Source of the DNA: DAOQAK01 sp043801235
GTDB lineage: Bacteria; Bacteroidota; Bacteroidia; Bacteroidales; CG2-30-32-10
Assembly: GCA_043801235.1 (NCBI GenBank)
Contig: JAZDMF010000178.1
Location: forward strand, 1 to 19,875
Direction of reading: 5' to 3'
DNA: 19,875 nt
The notes under the pieces are model-generated. The model was not told where the DNA came from, made no database searches, and saw only the letters and a program-made list of their open reading frames with translations. Every line of letters begins with the position of its first letter. Position 1 is the first letter of the stretch. The position numbers and the translations under genes are program-made. Below are positions 1 to 7,252 of the stretch, one piece after another.

Positions 1-1289
1 CCAATGATCGCTAAAAGACAAGTTGAGAGTACCACGCCTGCAATGCCTATTTCTCTTCCTAAAAAAACTGCAAGGGGAATATTGATCAGCGCACCAATTA
101 AACCGGCGTATAACTGCAATTTTATTTTTCCAACACCATTCAGGAATTGTGAAAAAATACCGCACCATGCATTTATTATTACATAAAAAGCAAGGACTAT
201 AGAAAGTAAATAAGGAACATGAACTATATCACCAACCCATAATATATATATGTTCTCTGAAAATATCAACATGATAATTACAATGACTGACAAAACCAAC
301 CAGACAAATTTTAGTTTTTTTATACTGTTTTTTATCCATGTAAAATCCTTTATAGCATAAGCTTCGGTATATGCGCTCCAGAAAGGTGTCATTATAATGC
401 TGAACACCAATGGCATGATTCCGAAATATTTGTAAGCAATATTATATGGGGTAACCTCTGCAGGACCGAAAAGTTGTGCAATTATTACATTGCTCGACTG
501 GTATAATATGATAGAAGCAATTTCTATTATAAAGAATTTAACGCCCAGGCTCATCAGGTTTCTTGCATATTTAAATTTTACGAATTTCAGTGATGGCCTG
601 TATTTCCTGTATCCACGGTTGTAAAACCAGAGGCTTGATGCAATGAGTACCAGCACCGGAGTGATGCTGATTGCAATTCCCAGGTAAATCAAAGATCCTG
701 AAGTGGTTTTTGTCAGAATAAAGATAATTATTAATGCAAAAACGCTGCCGAGCATGTTGAAAAATGATGCTTTGGCAGGTTGCTGGTTTGCTGTCATTAT
801 TGTGGTGACAAGCTGAAGGACAAATTTCAGGCAGAAAAAAACAAATACGATAAGTGCAAGCATGCTGAGTTCGGCAGCCATTTCATCAGGTGCATTTAAG
901 ATATTCGTCCAATTTAAAAAAGAATTTATTCCAAGGAAAACCATTATAATAAAAGAAATGATTAGCATCAGCATAGCATATGTAGTGCTAACATAAATCC
1001 GTGCCAGTTCATGCTGCCCCCTGGCAACTGCTTCGGCAAACCGGTTCCGGAGGCCGTTGCCGAAACCTATGTCAAAGAAATTAAACCATCCTACAATAGC
1101 GCTTAAGGTAAGCCATATTCCATAACGTGTAGGGTTTATATAATTAATTGTAAGCGGAACAAGAATAAGGCTGATGGCAATGCTCATGCCTTTTAAAAAA
1201 AAAGTTGCGAGTATATTCTTTTTGGCTTTCAGGGTTCTCTGATGGCCTGAAGAAAAAAAATCGCTCATATATTTTAATGCAAATTTCAT
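1..1289 (-). CDS. Wzx-type polysaccharide flippase (partial, C-terminus beyond left edge)
   Basis: The frame stays open from an ATG at 1289 to the window edge, giving 429 residues without a stop. The product is very hydrophobic, with about eleven or twelve predicted membrane segments. An early motif reading DIGFGNGLRNRFAEA is typical of oligosaccharide flippases of the MATE-like/MOP superfamily. Such proteins move undecaprenyl-linked glycan units across the inner membrane for O-antigen or capsule assembly. It lies 80 bases downstream of the dehydrogenase gene and closes the glycan cluster as seen here; more genes may follow to the left. A TAAATTTG box lies 29 bases upstream of the ATG, so it may have its own promoter. 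Upstream GTG codons are possible starts, but ATG is preferred. Family assignment is good; substrate is unknown. Confidence 0.85.
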   Translation of the reverse strand, partial: MKFALKYMSDFFSSGHQRTLKAKKNILATFFLKGMSIAISLILVPLTINYINPTRYGIWLTLSAIVGWFNFFDIGFGNGLRNRFAEAVARGQHELARIYVSTTYAMLMLIISFIIMVFLGINSFLNWTNILNAPDEMAAELSMLALIVFVFFCLKFVLQLVTTIMTANQQPAKASFFNMLGSVFALIIIFILTKTTSGSLIYLGIAISITPVLVLIASSLWFYNRGYRKYRPSLKFVKFKYARNLMSLGVKFFIIEIASIILYQSSNVIIAQLFGPAEVTPYNIAYKYFGIMPLVFSIIMTPFWSAYTEAYAIKDFTWIKNSIKKLKFVWLVLSVIVIIMLIFSENIYILWVGDIVHVPYLLSIVLAFYVIINAWCGIFSQFLNGVGKIKLQLYAGLIGALINIPLAVFLGREIGIAGVVLSTCLLAII

Positions 1290-1317
1290 CAGGTGCACAA
1301 TGCCGTAATAAAAGAGG

Positions 1318-1325
1318 CAAATTTA
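1318..1325 (-). promoter_or_regulatory. Candidate Bacteroidota -7 box (TAAATTTG) before the flippase gene
   Basis: The minus strand reads TAAATTTGCC, an exact match to TAnnTTTG, 29 bases before the flippase ATG. No clear -33 TTG box is seen 19-21 bases further upstream, so the assignment rests on one element and its position. Confidence 0.3.
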
Positions 1326-1369
1326 GTGAAAATAAACTTCTGTGGTTTTATTGAAGATATACAGTGGAC

Positions 1370-2314
1370 TTATAATGATTTCCTTCTTTTCAGCATTTTT
1401 AAAAGATTATTTACGGCGCAAATCCCTTGTTTTTCCACGTTTTCATATGTTCTTGAAGCAATATGAGGTGTGATGAGAACATGCTCATGATTTTTTAACG
1501 CATAATTTTCGGGCATAGGTTCTGTTTCCAGAACATCGGCAAGGTAGCCACTGATAATATTATTGTTCAAACCCCAGATCAGCGCATCAGTGTCGGCCAG
1601 CCTGCCCCTGGCAGTATTGATAATGATGATGCCTTTCTTCATATGCTTTTTAACCAGTACTGTATTAATAATATTTTCTGTTTCTTTTGTCAGCGGAAGA
1701 TGCAATGAAAGAATATCGCTTTGCTGTGCCAATGTTTCAAAAGAGACGGCCTGTCGAATTTTATTTTGGCGGATAAAATTCTCATCAATGTTATTGTCAA
1801 AAGCAATTACATTCATTCCAAAGCTGAGCGCACGGATGGCTACTTCTTTTCCTACATATCCTAATCCGGCAATTCCCAGGGTTTTTCCGAAAATTTCATT
1901 TCCTGTCAGCCTTTGCCATTTTCCTTTGCTGGTTAATTTATATTCCAGATGAATATTTTTTACAAATGATAATAGCAATGCAAAAGTATGTTCAGCAACA
2001 GAAACCTGATTTATTCCGGAACAATTTGTGACTGTTATACCAAATTCTTTTGCTGCTTTCAGATCAATTTTATCAAGACCCACGCCGTATTTAGAAATAT
2101 ATTTTAGTTTGCCGTTTTTACCTGCTTCCAGGGCTTCCCTGGTAAATTCATCATCACCGCAGATCACTGCATCGTATTTGAAAATGACAGGAAGCAAATC
2201 TTTTTCCTTAAGCGGCCCCCTGATTACATCAGTATCAAAATTCTGTACTTTCAGTAATTCATGGTGTTTGCCGGGAGTATCGTGAAATGAGGTGGATGTT
2301 AACAGAATTCTCAT
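1370..2314 (-). CDS. D-isomer-specific 2-hydroxyacid dehydrogenase (phosphoglycerate dehydrogenase-like)
   Basis: A 314-residue NAD(P)-dependent D-2-hydroxyacid dehydrogenase. The Rossmann motif GLGYVG is at 150-155, followed by an acidic residue near 173 that suggests NAD preference. The family's catalytic residues are visible: Arg236 in NTARG, Glu265 in LETEP and His284 in TPHIA. The length matches single-domain members; there is no C-terminal ACT regulatory domain as in classical SerA. The ATG follows three bases after the stop of the HAD gene (TAA CAT ATG), so the two are very probably co-transcribed. In this sugar cluster it more likely oxidises or reduces a sugar-acid precursor than makes serine, but that is inference from context. 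Family is certain, substrate unknown. Confidence 0.88.
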   Translation of the reverse strand: MRILLTSTSFHDTPGKHHELLKVQNFDTDVIRGPLKEKDLLPVIFKYDAVICGDDEFTREALEAGKNGKLKYISKYGVGLDKIDLKAAKEFGITVTNCSGINQVSVAEHTFALLLSFVKNIHLEYKLTSKGKWQRLTGNEIFGKTLGIAGLGYVGKEVAIRALSFGMNVIAFDNNIDENFIRQNKIRQAVSFETLAQQSDILSLHLPLTKETENIINTVLVKKHMKKGIIIINTARGRLADTDALIWGLNNNIISGYLADVLETEPMPENYALKNHEHVLITPHIASRTYENVEKQGICAVNNLLKMLKRRKSL

Positions 2315-2317
2315 ATG

Positions 2318-2959
2318 TTAAAAGATTGAAAGTACTTCATGCAACTGTGTCAGATCATTAATTCTTGGTCCGGTGAAATTTTTAAACAACATAAAATTTT
2401 CTTCCGTTTTGCGTAAAATAAACAGAATTCCCGATTCAATCGCTGCATCATGATCCGAGCCTGCATCGCCAACAAATATGGTTTCTGTCCGTGTAAGATT
2501 CCATCTATTGATGATGTATTCTGTCCATTCTTGTTTCTTCTTAGGTGAACCATAGATGCCGGTGAAATATTTGCCAAGTTTTCTTTTTGATACAATTTCG
2601 ATCATCTCTTCAGTTGGAGTGCCGCTGATAATCCATCGCCGGTAGTGATTGCAATAATTTTCAAGAAAGGATGATGTCCCTTTTACTTCAGGGGCATCAA
2701 TCACTCCTTGCATAACTATTTCAGAAAACTGTAATGATAATTCACTTATTTTAGAAGGCGAATTTTCCAATCCCAGCCAATCCTGGTAAATTTTAAATTT
2801 TTCGAACCTGCTTATCCCGCCATTTTCCATGTGATGTTTAACAACTTTAGATGCAATTTTTTTTCCATAGCGGATGTACATTTGTTTGAAAGCTTCAGTT
2901 TTTATATTCACTGATTCTGCAATAACACCATCGAAGTCGAAGAAAATATTTTTTATCAT
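2318..2959 (-). CDS. HAD-superfamily hydrolase (phosphatase)
   Basis: A 213-residue haloacid dehalogenase-like phosphatase. Motif I is DFDGV with the nucleophile Asp8 and general acid Asp10; motif II is Ser112 in ISGTP; motif III lysines are at 140-142; motif IV is GDAGSDHDAA with Asp165 and Asp169 for magnesium. Residues of about 15-95 form a helical cap, so it resembles phosphoglycolate phosphatases rather than the capless KdsC of KDO synthesis. Between the epimerase and dehydrogenase genes, it probably dephosphorylates a sugar or sugar-acid phosphate in the glycan pathway. Forty-nine bases separate it from the epimerase stop upstream. The substrate cannot be read from sequence. Confidence 0.85.
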   Translation of the reverse strand: MIKNIFFDFDGVIAESVNIKTEAFKQMYIRYGKKIASKVVKHHMENGGISRFEKFKIYQDWLGLENSPSKISELSLQFSEIVMQGVIDAPEVKGTSSFLENYCNHYRRWIISGTPTEEMIEIVSKRKLGKYFTGIYGSPKKKQEWTEYIINRWNLTRTETIFVGDAGSDHDAAIESGILFILRKTEENFMLFKNFTGPRINDLTQLHEVLSIF

Positions 2960-3008
2960 AAAAATTTTCTGAGGTAAAATGAATTTTGTACCAATGCAGG
3001 AGATATAC

Positions 3009-3908
3009 TCAGCAATTATCTTTTTTTACTGTTTTTTCCCTGTTTATGTTCACGATGCAGGCAAGAATACATTGTTCAAGATCGATATGCGGATTTGCAA
3101 CAAGTTTTTTATTTGCGATAACAGGAAAAGAATATGGCGTGTATTTGTAATGATGTTTGTATCCACCGGTATTGAGGGTGATTTCAATATCATTGTTCAT
3201 CATTTCTTTTATCATCTGGAATAATTCCGAACGTTGCATTTTTTCAGTTCCGCTCAGTATTACATTCTGGTTCAGAAAATCATCATTGCTCAGAATATCA
3301 ACTGAAAGCTTTGCGGCATCGGAAGCATGAATGTATTCCCTTATTTCATTCCCATCGCCTCCGTGAATAATTTTTTTTGATTTTACAGCTTTTTCAACCA
3401 GGGAGTAAATGTAATTGTTTTCAAATGGGAGTTCAGAATAAACGGAACCGTAACGCAGTATTGTGTAATTTAAATTATGTTGTTCCTTATATTCTTTTAT
3501 AAGTTTTTCCGAAGACATTTTCGATATACCGTAAAACGAACCTTTGTTGCTCATGGCGTAAGTACTGCTTGCATAAATATAGCGTTTGCAGTTTGTCCCG
3601 ACAGTTCCATCCAGAATATTTATATTTCCGATAACGTTTAGCTGAATAGTTTTGTAAGGAAAATGTACTGCCTGATCAAGATTGGCGAAACCGGCAAGAT
3701 TGTAAACATAATCGAATGAACCATTTTGCAGAAAGGATTTTACTTTTTCCCTGTCGAGTATATTGCAAAAAACAAAATCAAATTCATTGATATTTTCTTT
3801 TTCCTGAATATCTGCAATTGTTACATGATAGTTTCTGCGGAGCAGTTCACGGCATAAATAGGTTCCCAGAAAACCATTTCCTCCGAAAACAATTACTTTT
3901 GATTCCAT
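3009..3908 (-). CDS. NAD-dependent epimerase/dehydratase (extended SDR)
   Basis: A 299-residue extended short-chain dehydrogenase/reductase. The nucleotide-binding motif GGNGFLG is at 9-15, with Asp33 at the end of beta-2 favouring NAD. The active site shows Ser115/Thr116 and the pair Tyr126/Lys130 in YGISK. A late motif GDGNEIREYIHASD matches nucleotide-sugar epimerases and dehydratases. The ATG lies inside the end of the aldolase gene, 16 bases before its stop, so translation is probably coupled. It should act on a nucleotide-sugar or sugar-acid intermediate of the surface glycan. Whether it epimerises, dehydrates or reduces cannot be decided here. Confidence 0.87.
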   Translation of the reverse strand: MESKVIVFGGNGFLGTYLCRELLRRNYHVTIADIQEKENINEFDFVFCNILDREKVKSFLQNGSFDYVYNLAGFANLDQAVHFPYKTIQLNVIGNINILDGTVGTNCKRYIYASSTYAMSNKGSFYGISKMSSEKLIKEYKEQHNLNYTILRYGSVYSELPFENNYIYSLVEKAVKSKKIIHGGDGNEIREYIHASDAAKLSVDILSNDDFLNQNVILSGTEKMQRSELFQMIKEMMNNDIEITLNTGGYKHHYKYTPYSFPVIANKKLVANPHIDLEQCILACIVNINREKTVKKDNC

Positions 3909-4693
3909 GATTCACTTTTTTTTATTTTAAGCATTTCTTCCCGAGCTTTATCGCCCATGAAGAAAAAATCAATTCCGAAAGCAAAGAAATTATATTTTCT
4001 GTTGAAAGCTGATAAGAGTTGTGAACTGTCAGAAGAGACAACATGGGTTCCAAGAGATTTTCTGGCCTGTAGTGTGATTTTTTCAATTTCAGAAATTGCT
4101 TGCTGAACTTCAGTTCTGCTATATTCGCCGGGCATTCCCATGGATGCGGATAAATCATACGGACCAACAATGATTCCATCAATGCAATCGACTTTCAGTA
4201 TATTTTCAAGGTTATTTACGGAATCAATATGTTCGATTTGCATAATAATTACTGCTTCTTTCTCAAGCCATTTTTTATATGAATCAAATCCGGTTCCGTA
4301 ATGTTGTGCTCTTGAAAGGCCAACACCGCGACAACCTGCAGGAGGATATTTTACAAAGCCAACCGCCTTTTTTGCATCATCATTCGTATTGATCATGGGA
4401 ACAATAATTCCGTTTGCTCCGGCATCCATCGCATGCTTTATAATAATTTCTTCGTTCTTTGAAACCCTTACAAGCGCCTCCATTCCATTGCCCTGAATAT
4501 GCCCGATGATGTTTTGTAAAGTCTGAATGTCAATAGCGGCATGCTCCATGTCAATAACCATCCATTCAAATCCGGCAGAAGCTAAAATCTCAACAACCGA
4601 CTGATGCGGGATAGTCAGCCACGTACCAATGGTTTTTTCAAGACGTGTAAGCTTTGATTTCAACGGACTTTGGGTATGAGGGAATGTTTTCAT
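3893..4693 (-). CDS. HpcH/HpaI-family class II pyruvate aldolase
   Basis: A 266-residue aldolase/citrate lyase-family protein. The signature DMEHAAID holds the catalytic His51, and Arg76 lies in VRV. Metal ligands are likely Glu154 in MQIEH and Asp180 in GPYDLSASMG; the YPPAGCRGVG loop is also conserved. Family members (4-hydroxy-2-oxoheptanedioate and 2-keto-3-deoxyglucarate aldolases) use a divalent metal to add or split pyruvate from an aldehyde. Here it sits 11 bases after the cytidylyltransferase gene and overlaps the epimerase gene, so a biosynthetic role making a 2-keto-3-deoxy sugar acid is more likely than aromatic catabolism. That role is inference; family membership is clear. Confidence 0.87.
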   Translation of the reverse strand: MKTFPHTQSPLKSKLTRLEKTIGTWLTIPHQSVVEILASAGFEWMVIDMEHAAIDIQTLQNIIGHIQGNGMEALVRVSKNEEIIIKHAMDAGANGIIVPMINTNDDAKKAVGFVKYPPAGCRGVGLSRAQHYGTGFDSYKKWLEKEAVIIMQIEHIDSVNNLENILKVDCIDGIIVGPYDLSASMGMPGEYSRTEVQQAISEIEKITLQARKSLGTHVVSSDSSQLLSAFNRKYNFFAFGIDFFFMGDKAREEMLKIKKSESWNQK

Positions 4694-4704
4694 TTATGAT
4701 TTTT

Positions 4705-5397
4705 TCAAGTTCTGCTATTTCTTGTTTGCATGAAAAGCGTTTCCGCAATTTCAAAATCTTCAGCTTCGTCAATGTCGATAGATTCAGTTTTATTCAATTG
4801 ATACATATATGGTCTCAATCCTGTTCTCTTGTTACCGGCATTTAGAAAAGAATCTTTAGTAAATATATAAAAGCATGAATTCTCTTCGAATACCGGAGAT
4901 AAATCCTGAGTTCTTAAAAGTATTTCAGGGTTGTGATTTATTGATTCACCACTTGCATTATATAAACGGGATTGTATGCGGGATACGGAAAAAACAGAAT
5001 CGTATTTTTTGATGTTATTCATAAAAAAATGAATAGCATTATCAAGTGTTTTGCTTAGCAGAAGAGGGTTTGTACTATGCGTTTGAATAAATATATCAGC
5101 GTTAATCTGTGAAATATCATAAGCAATGATTTCGTTCATGGGAACTGTGTCACCAATATTTTTTTGCGAACGGTTGATGATGGTAATTTCCGGGAAATAC
5201 TTTGTGATATCCGCTTTAATGTTTTCCGAATCAGTATCAATAACAATTGAAGAAATATATTTTGATTTTTTTAAAGAGTTAACAATGTAATGGTACAGCG
5301 GGTTTCCGCAAAATAATTTTAGGTTTTTATTATGAATGCGTTCTGAATGCCCTTTCATAGGGAGCAATGCTGTAATCAAAGCTTTTTTTGAAATCAT
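4705..5397 (-). CDS. NeuA-like cytidylyltransferase (CMP-sugar synthetase)
   Basis: A 230-residue nucleotidyltransferase of the acylneuraminate cytidylyltransferase family. The N-terminal loop PMKGHSERIHNKN (13-25) is the variant of the RGGSKxIxxKN signature found in a NeuA subgroup. QTHSTNPLL at 105-113 resembles the QPTSPL segment, and SIDIDEAEDF at 206-215 supplies the metal-binding aspartates. Such enzymes activate 2-keto sugar acids (sialic, legionaminic, pseudaminic or KDO-like) with CTP to give CMP-sugars for a glycosyltransferase. It is the first gene of the cluster in the window, with a candidate promoter in front. No NeuB- or KdsA-like synthase is present here, so the sugar remains open. 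Confidence 0.82.
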   Translation of the reverse strand: MISKKALITALLPMKGHSERIHNKNLKLFCGNPLYHYIVNSLKKSKYISSIVIDTDSENIKADITKYFPEITIINRSQKNIGDTVPMNEIIAYDISQINADIFIQTHSTNPLLLSKTLDNAIHFFMNNIKKYDSVFSVSRIQSRLYNASGESINHNPEILLRTQDLSPVFEENSCFYIFTKDSFLNAGNKRTGLRPYMYQLNKTESIDIDEAEDFEIAETLFMQTRNSRT

Positions 5398-5415
5398 GAT
5401 TATATTATAATTATG

Positions 5416-5446
5416 TAAAGATATAAAAACATTGGAATACTGGCAA
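5416..5446 (-). promoter_or_regulatory. Candidate promoter of the glycan cluster (TTG-N20-TATCTTTA)
   Basis: On the minus strand a TTG at 5446-5444 is followed, after 20 bases, by TATCTTTA at 5423-5416, one mismatch from the Bacteroidota -7 consensus TAnnTTTG, with normal spacing. It lies 19 bases before the ATG of the cytidylyltransferase, in the 115-base gap after the phosphatase gene. It would give the glycan genes a transcript separate from the signalling genes. Confidence 0.35.
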
Positions 5447-5512
5447 GAGCAGTGATATAAAGAAAATTAGAAGAAAGGGAATATAAAAATAAAGGATTAA
5501 AGTTTCAATGAA

Positions 5513-6913
5513 TCAGATACTGTCATTTTTCATAGTCAACGCTAACTCATCATAAAGTTTTTCAGCAGATTCAAAACTAAGATTGATGTTACCCTTTTTA
5601 TCTTTTGGATACAGGGTTTTCAGATCAAGTAATTTTTTTATAGTAAGATTGATGTTTTTATAACTATTACTTTTCATTGAGATCATCAACTTTTCAAGAT
5701 TTGCAAGTTTGGCTGAAAATTCTATTCTGCATTTTTGCTGCGTACTGTCGGAAATTAAATTGCCTCCGATGGAATCAATCTGCTTCAGACGGATAATTAT
5801 TTTTTTCAGGATTTCATCCGTTAAATTTCCGGTATTATCATTATTGATGGGAAGGGAGTCGGAATTTATTTTGTTCCCAAGTGTTTGCCGTGATTCAGGT
5901 ATTTGTGAAGTATCAGAAGCTTTATTTGTATCAGCAATATTTTTTAAAGAACTTTTAAAAATATAATTTTGGAAAATAATGGCCAAACTTATGACTATGG
6001 TAAGAAAAAGAAAAAATAGAATTTTCCTTTTATTTTTTTTAGGTGGCAATTTTTCAGAAAGAATTTTTGTGTTGAAATTTTTATCAGAGGCAACATCAGT
6101 TTCAGTAATATCGCAAAGTATGGCAGTAATATTATCATGTCCTCCAGCGCTATTAGCTGCTGCCAATAACTGACCGCAGCATAATTCAGTACCGTTCTCT
6201 GTTTTTAGGATTTGCTCTATCGAAGCATCATTCAGTAATCCGCAAAGGCCGTCGCTGCATAATAAAATCCTGTCGCCACTGTTCAGATAAAAAGAAGTGA
6301 AACCCGGATCGGGGCGATGTGTATCATCTCCAAGGCATTGTGTGATGATGTTGCTTTCAGGATGGCAGAAAGCCTGTTCTTCAGTTATTTTTCCTTTGTT
6401 AACCAGTTCCTGCACATAGGAATGGTCTTTCGATAAACGTTTTATCCCTGTATTCTGACAAAAAATGTATATACGGCTGTCGCCGCTCCAGCAAACATAA
6501 ACCTGGTTTCCGAAAATCCATGCAATGGCAATGGTTGTGCCCATGCCTTTGTGCCCGGTATTCTGCTTAGCATTAAGAACAATTTCATCGTGTGCTTTAT
6601 ACACTGAACTTATCAGGTGATTTTTTATTTCTTCTGCGGAGATAATAGAAAGTTCGGTTGTTTTGGAAAAATATTCCTGTATTGCTTTTATTGCAATTGA
6701 TGATGCAATTTCGCCGGCATTCATTCCGCCCATTCCATCGGCAACAACAAGGATAGCGCCCTTTTTGCTGATTTTTTGCTGAGATAAAAATACTTTTTCA
6801 GTTATCCAGTTTCCCGTTAAAAGGTCGGGACAGAGGATGAAACTGTCCTCATTGATTTCACGGACCCGGCCAGTGTCGGTTAATGCTGCAATATTTAGGA
6901 TTGTTCCTTGCAT
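5513..6913 (-). CDS. Membrane-anchored PP2C-family Ser/Thr protein phosphatase
   Basis: A 466-residue protein. Residues 1-270 form a PPM/PP2C phosphatase domain with the metal-binding motifs intact: NED (Asp23), ADGMGG (Asp59), CSDGL (Asp221) and GGHDN (Asp260). These enzymes use two manganese or magnesium ions to remove phosphate from Ser/Thr. A basic stretch PPKKNKRK precedes one transmembrane helix at about 298-317, so the catalytic domain is cytoplasmic. About 145 residues then lie outside; they are helix-rich, of no recognised family, with a single cysteine. It is the expected opponent of the two kinases encoded upstream. A 339-base gap to the kinase-Sel1 gene means it may have its own promoter. 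Bacterial PP2Cs usually stop after the catalytic domain, so the outer domain is unusual. Confidence 0.9.
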   Translation of the reverse strand: MQGTILNIAALTDTGRVREINEDSFILCPDLLTGNWITEKVFLSQQKISKKGAILVVADGMGGMNAGEIASSIAIKAIQEYFSKTTELSIISAEEIKNHLISSVYKAHDEIVLNAKQNTGHKGMGTTIAIAWIFGNQVYVCWSGDSRIYIFCQNTGIKRLSKDHSYVQELVNKGKITEEQAFCHPESNIITQCLGDDTHRPDPGFTSFYLNSGDRILLCSDGLCGLLNDASIEQILKTENGTELCCGQLLAAANSAGGHDNITAILCDITETDVASDKNFNTKILSEKLPPKKNKRKILFFLFLTIVISLAIIFQNYIFKSSLKNIADTNKASDTSQIPESRQTLGNKINSDSLPINNDNTGNLTDEILKKIIIRLKQIDSIGGNLISDSTQQKCRIEFSAKLANLEKLMISMKSNSYKNINLTIKKLLDLKTLYPKDKKGNINLSFESAEKLYDELALTMKNDSI

Positions 6914-7252
6914 GTATTTCAGGGAAGCAGATTAAAAGGTTATTTATTAATTGACGTTACTCATAGCAAATGGCAAACTGTATATAGAAAAGGGAAAATA
7001 TTTTCTTCATTTTTTATCTTGCCTGTCGGCAGACAGGTTGCGTTTTGCTGTTATCCGCCTGAGACGAAATGAATATTTTAGTAAATTTATAACTTGTGGC
7101 AAAAGCAAAAATCCGTTCAAACATCATTTATGTAAAACTGTTTTTTCTTTTTTCCAATTAGATTTTTTCTATTTTCTATTTGATATCATCTTTTTTCTAT
7201 TAGTTATAAGAACTTTTGCGTATCATAAATTGTTAAATTCAAAATGTATTTA
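6914..7252. other. 339-bp intergenic region with palindromes and T-rich repeats
   Basis: No convincing gene is seen on either strand. It contains a perfect GC-rich hairpin at 7022-7037, a degenerate second palindrome at 7055-7067, and a T-rich stretch at 7141-7202 in which TTTTTTCTATT occurs twice (7163-7173 and 7191-7201). A minus-strand TAAATTTA, one mismatch from the -7 consensus, lies near 7080-7090 and could drive the phosphatase gene. A plus-strand frame of about 100 codons crosses it, but it is rich in Phe, Leu and Lys and resembles no protein. Confidence 0.6.
7022..7037. repeat. Short GC-rich palindrome (hairpin), possible dispersed repeat
   Basis: CCTGTC, loop GGCA, then GACAGG: six perfect pairs in otherwise AT-rich DNA. 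There is no following T-run on the transcribed minus strand, so it is not a classic terminator. Such GC-rich palindromes recur as dispersed intergenic repeats in many Bacteroidota genomes; copy number here cannot be tested. Confidence 0.5.

Noticed and set aside
1563..1952. Plus-strand frame of 129 codons inside the dehydrogenase gene
   Set aside because: Opposite the NAD-binding and catalytic region of a clear gene; no recognisable protein.
4705..5397. Calling the cytidylyltransferase sialic-acid neuA or kdsB
   Set aside because: The variant PMKGHSER loop and absence of neuB, neuC or kdsA leave the sugar undetermined, so no gene symbol was given.
7022..7037. Hairpin as a transcription terminator of the kinase operon
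   Set aside because: It lies over 200 bases past the kinase stop and has no T-run after it on the transcribed strand.
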